Assembly: GCA_023249205.1 (NCBI GenBank)
Contig: JAHFDC010000081.1
Location: 1-5,342, forward strand
Source of the DNA: Candidatus Methylomirabilota bacterium
Lineage (GTDB): Bacteria; Methylomirabilota; Methylomirabilia; Methylomirabilales; JACPAU01
Length of the DNA stretch: 5,342 bases
Direction: 5' to 3'
Positions 1 to 4,729 of this stretch are shown here, piece after piece (position 1 is the stretch's first letter; each line of letters starts with the position of its first letter). Under the pieces are notes generated by a model, which was not told where the DNA came from, searched no databases, and saw only the letters and a program-made list of their open reading frames with translations. Made by a program: the position numbers and the translations under genes.

Positions 1-69
1 CTCCAGGAGCGGTTGGATCAGCTGGACACCGACATCCCGCCCCGACCACACCACCGGGGGCGGGGGTAA
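1..69 (+). CDS. C-terminal tail of an unidentified rightward gene (partial)
   Basis: The first reading frame is open from the window edge to a TAA at 67-69 and gives 22 residues. It begins LQERLDQLD, which looks amphipathic and helical, and ends in a Pro/His/Arg/Gly-rich tail. Codon third positions are mostly G or C, as in the other genes of the window. A gene ending here would be convergent with the PotD-like gene, with 32 bases between the two stops. The fragment is too short to assign a family. It could be a chance open frame at the edge, since stop codons are rare in DNA this GC-rich. Confidence 0.4.
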   Translation, partial: LQERLDQLDTDIPPRPHHRGRG

Positions 70-101
70 GGGCGGAGCCGCCCCCCCTCATCGTTCCTTC
101 C
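70..101. terminator. weak candidate bidirectional terminator between convergent stops
   Basis: A short GC hairpin can form here: GGGCG at 70-74 pairs with CGCCC at 79-83 around a GAGC loop. On the plus strand a C run and a moderately T-rich stretch (tcatcgttccttcc) follow. There is no clean U-tract on either strand, so termination function is an inference from the position between two stop codons. Confidence 0.25.
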
Positions 102-1166
102 TCAGCGGATCTTCAGGTCGGCCCAGACGCGCTCGTAGAGGCGGGCGGCCTCCCCCAGCTCCTGCATCCACTCGAGGCGGGCCCGCCTCGCCTCCGAGGG
201 GACGACGGTCGGGTCGTTCAAGAGGGCGGGCGGCAGGAGCGCCAGGGCTCCCGCGGTCGAACTCGCATGGCGCGTGAAGGTGACGAGGCGCGCCGCCACC
301 TCCGGCCGCAGCAGATAATTGATGAACACTTCGCCATTCTTCTTGCCGGGGGCCCCTTTCGGGATGCAGAGGTGCTCCATGTAGATCGTGCTGCCTTCCT
401 TCGGGAGGACGTACTTGAGGCTCGGCTTCTGCTGGGCCATCCGGGCTGCGTCTCCGCTCCAGGCGTGGGCCAGCCAGATTTCGCCCCTGAGCAGGAGCTC
501 ATCGTAGCCGTCGCTGGTATAGGCCTTGACGAGGGGCTTCTGGCGCCGGAGCAGATCGGCGGCTGCCCGCAGGTCCTTCGGGTCGGTGCTGTTGATCGAG
601 TGCCCCAGGGATTTCAGGGCTGCCCCGATGGTCTCCCGAGGATCGCTCAGCATGCTGATCCGGCCCCGGTACCGGCTGTCCCAGAGGGCGCGCCAGGAGT
701 CGGGGGCGGGGATGCGCTCGCTGTCGTAGGCGATGCCCGTGGTCCCCCACAGGTAGGGGGCACAGTAGGCGTTGCCGGGGTCGAAGGGGCCGTCGCGGAA
801 GGCCGGCGCGACGTACTTCAGGTTGGGGACACGCTCCGCCGCGAGCGCCTCGAGCAGCCCCTGCTCGCGGAGCGTGGCCACCATGTAATCCGACGGGACG
901 ATCACGTCGTATTCCCCGGCCTTTCCCTGGAGATTCGCCAGGAGTTCCTCGTTGCTCGTGTAGTTCTCGACCGTCACCTTCACGCGGAACTCCTTCGTGA
1001 AGTCCTGCAGGACCGCCGGGTCCATGTAGGCGGCCCAGGTGAACAGGCGGAGCGTTGGCTCCACCGCGGGCTCCGGTTCCTTGCCCCGCCCGCAGCCGGT
1101 GAGAAGCAGCGCCGCCGCCAGGGCCGCCTGCAACCAGGGCCATCCGTTTCCGGCCGGCGGTTTCAT
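102..1166 (-). CDS. PotD-like extracytoplasmic solute-binding lipoprotein (polyamine-type ABC transporter family)
   Basis: This encodes 354 residues, the usual length of PotD/PotF-type binding proteins that deliver polyamines or related amines to an ABC importer. The chosen ATG (1164-1166) is followed by a lipoprotein signal: a hydrophobic stretch at residues 12-22, then LTGC with the lipidated Cys at 25. The frame stays open further upstream but that part is Pro/Arg-rich and would bury the signal peptide. Family hallmarks are W44 and Y47 in FTWAAYMDP, S92 and Y94 in VPSDY, PYLWGTTGIAYD at 137-148, D175 and E178 in SDPRE, W236 in HAWSGDA, IPKGAP at 268-273, NYLLRPEVA at 283-291, and a typical YERVWADLK ending. 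By remembered alignment to E. coli PotD, several ligand contacts differ: Glu36 is Ala46, Trp255 is Tyr262, Asp257 is Glu264, and the usual Y-x-x-P-N after the LLRP motif reads HASST (300-304). The family is firm; the ligand is not, and need not be spermidine or putrescine. No permease or ATPase gene is adjacent, so it looks like a single-gene unit. Confidence 0.9.
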   Translation of the reverse strand: MKPPAGNGWPWLQAALAAALLLTGCGRGKEPEPAVEPTLRLFTWAAYMDPAVLQDFTKEFRVKVTVENYTSNEELLANLQGKAGEYDVIVPSDYMVATLREQGLLEALAAERVPNLKYVAPAFRDGPFDPGNAYCAPYLWGTTGIAYDSERIPAPDSWRALWDSRYRGRISMLSDPRETIGAALKSLGHSINSTDPKDLRAAADLLRRQKPLVKAYTSDGYDELLLRGEIWLAHAWSGDAARMAQQKPSLKYVLPKEGSTIYMEHLCIPKGAPGKKNGEVFINYLLRPEVAARLVTFTRHASSTAGALALLPPALLNDPTVVPSEARRARLEWMQELGEAARLYERVWADLKIR

Positions 1167-1187
1167 GCCCCGCCCCCCCGGAGTGCC

Positions 1188-1221
1188 CGGTACAGCGTAC
1201 CGAACCCTCCGTGCGTGCCAC
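1188..1221 (-). promoter_or_regulatory. weak candidate promoter and palindrome upstream of the PotD-like gene
   Basis: A perfect 6-bp inverted repeat, CGGTAC-AGC-GTACCG, lies at 1188-1202, about 20 bases upstream of the leftward start codon. Read leftward, it overlaps a possible -10 TACGCT (1199-1194). That lies 16 bases from a possible -35 GTGGCA (1221-1216), which itself lies inside a second small inverted repeat, GCGTG-C-CACGC (1213-1223). The hexamer matches are poor and 6-bp palindromes are expected by chance in such DNA, so this is only a candidate. Confidence 0.25.
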
Positions 1222-1313
1222 GCCTCACGCGCGGCGCCGACGGTCCCCCTGTATGTTACCGCGAATCCGGGGCTGCGGTCCGAGGAATTTTGCGGCTGGT
1301 CCCAAAAAACCGC

Positions 1314-1342
1314 TTGGCTCGGGCGAGCCGGTTCCGTAGAAT
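1314..1342 (+). promoter_or_regulatory. sigma70-type promoter for the histidine kinase gene
   Basis: TTGGCT at 1314-1319 (4 of 6 consensus bases) is followed after exactly 17 bases by TAGAAT at 1337-1342 (5 of 6). Transcription would start near 1349, giving a leader of about 30 bases before the GTG start at 1379. Finding an A/T-rich -10 at optimal spacing inside GC-rich DNA makes this more convincing than the match scores alone. The same TAGAAT hexamer appears before the next gene. Confidence 0.65.
1316..1329. repeat. inverted repeat in promoter spacer, candidate operator
   Basis: GGCTCG-GG-CGAGCC is a perfect inverted repeat with 6-bp arms. It overlaps the -35 of the histidine kinase promoter and fills much of the spacer, a typical place for a repressor or activator site. 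Short GC palindromes are common by chance in this composition. Confidence 0.35.
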
Positions 1343-1346
1343 CCAT

Positions 1347-1368
1347 CCGGCCGCCCCCGGGCGGCCGG
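1347..1368. repeat. perfect 10-bp-arm palindrome at predicted transcription start and leader of the kinase gene
   Basis: CCGGCCGCCC at 1347-1356 and GGGCGGCCGG at 1359-1368 are exact reverse complements separated by two bases. The left arm spans the predicted transcription start (about 1349) and the right arm runs into the first bases of the Shine-Dalgarno (1367-1375). As DNA it could be an operator. As RNA, if transcription starts at or before 1347, it would form a very stable hairpin partly covering the ribosome binding site. Which of these applies, if either, cannot be told from sequence alone. Confidence 0.5.
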
Positions 1369-1375
1369 GAGGGGG
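1367..1375 (+). promoter_or_regulatory. Shine-Dalgarno fixing the GTG start of the histidine kinase
   Basis: GGGAGGGGG contains a GGAGG core (1368-1372) six bases before GTG at 1379. This favours the GTG start over the in-frame ATG at 1436, which is preceded by gcggcgcggcaa and has no purine-rich ribosome site. Confidence 0.7.
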
Positions 1376-1378
1376 CGC

Positions 1379-3205
1379 GTGCAGCGGGAGGCGCCCGGGA
1401 AGCAGGGCAGGGCGGAGCGGGTTGCGGCGCGGCAAATGCGTGCCTTCCAGGCCATCGCTGCTGCCTTGCAGGCCTCCTGGAATCTGGAGGCGGTCCTCGA
1501 GGGGTGTCTTCGGGCCGCCTGCGAGGCCGCCGAGGCACCAGCCGGCGCGATCTGCCTCCTGGAGACGCCGGGGGCCGGGCTCCGCCTTGCCGCCGACCGT
1601 CGCTTAGGCCCGGCGGCCCTCTCCCCCTCCCTCACCGCTTTGGATGGTCTCCCCGCCCTCTGCCTCGCCAGCGGTCGCGCCGTGGCCCGCGCCCTGGGGA
1701 GTCCCGCCGAAGGGGACCTCCTGGCTGCCGGCTTCCGGAGCGCCGCCGCCTTCCCCCTCCGAGACGCCGAGGGCGTCCGCGGGAGCCTGCTGCTGCTGCG
1801 CGGCCGCCCATTCGGCGAAGCGGAAGTGGCGCTCCTTGCGCCGGTGACCGACCAGGTTGGGCTGGCGGTGGGGAGCGCCCTTCTCTACCACCAGGCCTGG
1901 GAGAAGACGGCCCGCCTGGAGGGGCTCCTGCACCTCACGCGGGAGATGCTCGGCCACGCGGACCCCGAGATCGTCTATCCGGCGGCGGCGCGCGCCGCGG
2001 CGGGGCTGCTCGGGGTGGAAGTGGCCACCCTGTGGTTGCTCGAGGAGGATGCCCTGGTGCTGCGGGCGGTGGCGGGGCGGGAGGCGGCGGCTTCCCCCAC
2101 GGGGGAGCGCATGCCGGCCCACGAGGGGCTGGGCGCCCTGCTCCTCCGGAGCCGCCGCGTCATCGAGGGCCCGGAGGTGGCGGCCGAGCGCACCTGGCGG
2201 GACCGGCCCTGGATCGCGACCGAGGGGCTCCGTGCGTTCGCCGCCGCTCCCCTGGTGTGGGGGGACGCGGTCTCCGGGGTCCTGGCGGTCTTCCGGAAGA
2301 CCTCGCGCCTCCTCACGCCGCTGGAGCGGGACCTCCTCTCCTTCCTGGCGGCCCAGGCGGCGGCGGCCGTCGAGACGGTTCGCCTGTTCGCCAGCCTGGA
2401 GGAGCACCGAGCCGGCCTGGAGGCCCTCGTCCGGGAGCGGACCCGCCAGGCCGAGGAGGCTCTCCGGATCCGGAGCCACTTCCTGGCCAACGTTTCCCAC
2501 GAACTGCGGACCCCCGTCCAGACCATCCTGGGCTTCGCCGATCTTCTGAAGCAGGTGGACTCCGGGCAGCTGACCGCCCGGCAGGCGGAGTTCCTGGAGA
2601 ACATCGGGGAGAGCGCGCGCCATCTTCAGGACCTTATCCGCAATGTGCTGGATCTGGCGGCGCTCGATGCGGGGCGGCTCAGCCTCGCCCTGGACGCCTT
2701 CCCCCTCCTGGACGCGGTCCGGGAGTCGGTCCGGCACCTGCAAGGGATGGCCCACAAGAAAGGGGTCCACATTGCCCTCGGGGCCGCGCCGGGCGTGGAC
2801 CTGATCGAGGCCGACCTGGGGAAAGTCCGGCAGATCCTCTATAACCTCCTGAGCAACGCTGTGAAGTTCACGCCGGAAGGAGGGACGGTCCGGGTGGAAG
2901 TGACCGCCCGGGATGTCCAGGCCGGCGGGGCCGCGGCCGGCGACCGGGGGGCGCGCTACTATGAGATCCGGGTGGAGGATACCGGGATCGGGATTGATTC
3001 CCGGGACCTGCCCCGCCTTTTCCAGCCCTTCGTCACCCTCCACCAGGGGACCCCCGAGGCGGCCTCCTCGGGCCTCGGCCTCAACCTGACCAAACAACTC
3101 GTGGAGCTGCACGGCGGGACCATCTGGGCCGAGAGCCCGGGCCCGGGCCACGGGGCCACCTTCACGGTCCTGCTCCCCGCGACGCAGAGGGGGGCGGGGG
3201 CCTGA
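1379..3205 (+). CDS. soluble sensor histidine kinase, GAF-GAF-HisKA-HATPase
   Basis: This encodes 608 residues from a GTG start. Two GAF-type sensor domains appear to occupy about residues 35-172 and 182-338; the second is clearer, ending in an AAQAAAAVE helix. A charged coiled-coil-like linker (about 336-366) leads into the HisKA dimerisation domain, with the H-box FLANVSHELRTP and phosphoacceptor His374. The HATPase domain has all its boxes: N-box NLLSNAVKF with N489 and N493, G1 DTGIGID from D534, the F-box-like FQPF, and G2 GLGLN at 565-569. It should therefore autophosphorylate and pass phosphate to a response regulator. No membrane segment, signal peptide, PAS or receiver domain is visible, so it probably senses a cytoplasmic small molecule, redox state or gas through the GAF domains; the ligand is unknown. 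No response regulator gene is adjacent, which makes it an orphan kinase within this window. It appears to be transcribed from its own promoter at 1314-1342, with palindromes that may regulate it. Confidence 0.93.
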   Translation: MQREAPGKQGRAERVAARQMRAFQAIAAALQASWNLEAVLEGCLRAACEAAEAPAGAICLLETPGAGLRLAADRRLGPAALSPSLTALDGLPALCLASGRAVARALGSPAEGDLLAAGFRSAAAFPLRDAEGVRGSLLLLRGRPFGEAEVALLAPVTDQVGLAVGSALLYHQAWEKTARLEGLLHLTREMLGHADPEIVYPAAARAAAGLLGVEVATLWLLEEDALVLRAVAGREAAASPTGERMPAHEGLGALLLRSRRVIEGPEVAAERTWRDRPWIATEGLRAFAAAPLVWGDAVSGVLAVFRKTSRLLTPLERDLLSFLAAQAAAAVETVRLFASLEEHRAGLEALVRERTRQAEEALRIRSHFLANVSHELRTPVQTILGFADLLKQVDSGQLTARQAEFLENIGESARHLQDLIRNVLDLAALDAGRLSLALDAFPLLDAVRESVRHLQGMAHKKGVHIALGAAPGVDLIEADLGKVRQILYNLLSNAVKFTPEGGTVRVEVTARDVQAGGAAAGDRGARYYEIRVEDTGIGIDSRDLPRLFQPFVTLHQGTPEAASSGLGLNLTKQLVELHGGTIWAESPGPGHGATFTVLLPATQRGAGA

Positions 3206-3219
3206 GTCCGATCGCGGGC

Positions 3220-3249
3220 TTGCCGGTGGGTGCGCCCTTCAGGTAGAAT
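3220..3249 (+). promoter_or_regulatory. promoter for the LCAT-like gene, likely giving a leaderless mRNA
   Basis: TTGCCG (3220-3225, 4 of 6) is followed after 18 bases by TAGAAT (3244-3249, 5 of 6). The ATG begins at 3258, only eight bases after the -10, so transcription would start at or within a base or two of the start codon. No Shine-Dalgarno lies at a useful distance before the ATG (the preceding bases are tttcgcacc), which agrees with a leaderless transcript. Confidence 0.6.
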
Positions 3250-3257
3250 TTCGCACC

Positions 3258-4607
3258 ATGACCCTCCCGCTCCGTTTCCGCGTCAGGGGGGCCCTCGCCC
3301 TTCTTCTGGTTCTTGCCGCGTGCAGCCGGCCGGCCCCGGAAGTGGCGGAGGGATCGCGGGTGGCGCCCCGCTGGGACCGGACGCCGGTCATCTTCGTTCC
3401 CGGGATCAACCGGGAGGTGGCCCGCCTGCTCCGGGACAGCCTGTTCAGTCTGGAGCCCCTGACCCTCCGGACCGACGCCGAGACCATCGCGCACCTCGGC
3501 GACCCCCGCTTTGCCGCTGACCTGAAGCCGCTCAACGGTGCCCTCCCCTTTGACCCCGATCACCTCCGGAAAACGGCCGTCCGGGGCATGCAAGGGCTGG
3601 TGGACGTTCTGACGCGAGAGGAGGGCTACGTCCGGGCGAACCCGGCGGATCCGACCGACAAGGACTTCCCCGAGAACGCCGCGGCGGTCCGGGCCGACCG
3701 CGACCGGGTGGGCACCCTCTTCGTCTGGTACTACGACTGGCGGCGGGATAACGTGGAGACGGCCTGCCTCCTCGCCGATCTCGTGGAGAGCATCCGGGCC
3801 GCCACGGGCGCGCCGAAGGTCCTCCTGGTGGGGCACAGCATGGGCGGGATCGTGATCCGCTACTATCTCCGCTACGGTGGGCGGGATGCGATCCGAGGGC
3901 GGGACTGCCCGATCGGGAGCGGCGAGCCGCACGACCAAATCAACCGCCCGGGGGCCGAGGCGGTGGCGGGCGCGGTCTTCCTGGGCGTGCCCCACGGAGG
4001 GTCGGCCCTCGCCTTCCGGACGTTAGTGAGCGACTTCACCCTCTGGAGGGTCGTCCCGATCGGCCTGCGGGAGCCGGTCTTCTCCATGCCCTCCGCCTGG
4101 CAGCTGTTGCCCCGTGGGCTTGGGGATGGGGCGGTACCGCTCCTGGTGGAGGCCGGCGGCGGCGGGGTGCGGGAGGTCTCTCTGTACACGCCCCAGACCT
4201 GGACGGAGCGGCGTTGGATCTTCAACGACTGGTCCGACCCGGCGCGTCGGATGTTCCTCGAGGTCATGGTCGAGCGGGCGGAGGCATTCCAGCGAAGCCT
4301 CGACGGGCTGCACCCCGACGAGGGAAAGACGCCCCGGCTCAACGTCTATAGCGCCTGCCGCCCGACCCTCGCGCGGGCCGTCCTCACGCCGAATGGGCTC
4401 CGCTTCGTGGGACGGGACGACCAGAATGACCCCTTCTACGGCCGGACCTACGACCCCGGTGACGGAGTGGTCACCGAGGCGAGCGGCCGCCTCCCCGCTG
4501 CGCCCTCCCTTCAGACGCTCCTGACCTGCGCCTCCCACAACGGCTACCACGAGGATTCGGGCGTGGCGCGGGCCGTGGTGGCCTTCCTCAATCAAGCCCG
4601 CCGCTAG
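3258..4607 (+). CDS. LCAT-family alpha/beta-hydrolase lipoprotein (putative lipase/acyltransferase)
   Basis: This encodes 449 residues. A basic N-terminus and a hydrophobic stretch end in LAAC, with the lipidated Cys at 22, so the protein should be exported and membrane-anchored. The body matches the lecithin:cholesterol acyltransferase-like branch of alpha/beta hydrolases. The oxyanion-hole strand is VIFVPGI (44-50), and the family YDWR motif falls at 159-162. The nucleophile elbow GHSMGG has Ser194, followed by GVPHGGS (243-249) and the LCAT-typical PSAWQLLP (278-285). Asp402 in GDGVV and His427 in SHNGY complete a Ser-Asp-His triad with the expected order and spacing. Besides Cys22 there are cysteines at 170, 217, 367 and 424, which could form disulfides outside the cytoplasm. 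Related enzymes hydrolyse or transfer acyl chains of phospholipids or other esters; the substrate here is unknown. It begins 52 bases after the kinase gene but seems to have its own promoter. ATG at 3258 is chosen because it directly precedes the signal peptide. Confidence 0.88.
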   Translation: MTLPLRFRVRGALALLLVLAACSRPAPEVAEGSRVAPRWDRTPVIFVPGINREVARLLRDSLFSLEPLTLRTDAETIAHLGDPRFAADLKPLNGALPFDPDHLRKTAVRGMQGLVDVLTREEGYVRANPADPTDKDFPENAAAVRADRDRVGTLFVWYYDWRRDNVETACLLADLVESIRAATGAPKVLLVGHSMGGIVIRYYLRYGGRDAIRGRDCPIGSGEPHDQINRPGAEAVAGAVFLGVPHGGSALAFRTLVSDFTLWRVVPIGLREPVFSMPSAWQLLPRGLGDGAVPLLVEAGGGGVREVSLYTPQTWTERRWIFNDWSDPARRMFLEVMVERAEAFQRSLDGLHPDEGKTPRLNVYSACRPTLARAVLTPNGLRFVGRDDQNDPFYGRTYDPGDGVVTEASGRLPAAPSLQTLLTCASHNGYHEDSGVARAVVAFLNQARR

Positions 4608-4729
4608 CTACGAGGGTCGGTTCTTCTTCTGGGGACAGCCCGCCGGCTGACCGCATCCGTCGCCCCGTGGAGCGGCATGCGACAGCTGTCAGGCCACAGG
4701 GCTGCGGGGCCGCTGGGGGGCACGGGTGG
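4608..4729. other. convergent intergenic gap without a clear terminator
   Basis: These 122 bases lie between two genes that end towards each other. A T-rich patch (4620-4631) follows the rightward stop, but no stable hairpin precedes it. A 10-base palindrome, GACAGCTGTC, lies at 4681-4690, preceded by GCATGC; GCGG-GG-CCGC follows near 4704. None looks like an intrinsic terminator, and no small gene is evident. Confidence 0.5.

Larger units (their letters stand above)
1167..1378. other. divergent intergenic region between PotD-like gene and histidine kinase gene
   Basis: This 212-base region separates two genes read in opposite directions and must hold both control regions. It contains the few A/T-rich patches of the area (1253-1258, 1285-1291, 1303-1309) in otherwise very GC-rich DNA. 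It also carries a clear rightward promoter (1314-1342), a weak leftward one (1194-1221) and several perfect inverted repeats (1188-1202, 1213-1223, 1316-1329, 1347-1368). I see no convincing small gene in it. Confidence 0.8.

Noticed and set aside
1167..1538. N-terminal extension of the PotD-like protein
   Set aside because: The extension is Pro/Arg-rich, would bury the lipoprotein signal and would overlap the kinase coding sequence; the ATG at 1164-1166 directly precedes the signal peptide.
267..1607. Long plus-strand open frame (446 codons) opposite the PotD-like gene
   Set aside because: It is the antisense shadow of a gene with clear family motifs; the translation shows no recognisable domain, and stops are rare at this GC content.
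1039..2844. Plus-strand open frame of 601 codons overlapping the kinase
   Set aside because: The product is Pro/Arg/Gly-rich low-complexity sequence in the wrong frame of the histidine kinase, as expected from GC-rich codons read out of phase.
1604..3151. Minus-strand open frame of 515 codons opposite the kinase
   Set aside because: Antisense shadow with no domains; the opposite strand carries intact H, N, G1 and G2 boxes.
4681..4690. Palindrome GACAGCTGTC between convergent genes as a regulatory site or terminator
   Set aside because: It has no loop, no T-tract and no promoter nearby; a single 10-base palindrome in a gap of this size is compatible with chance.
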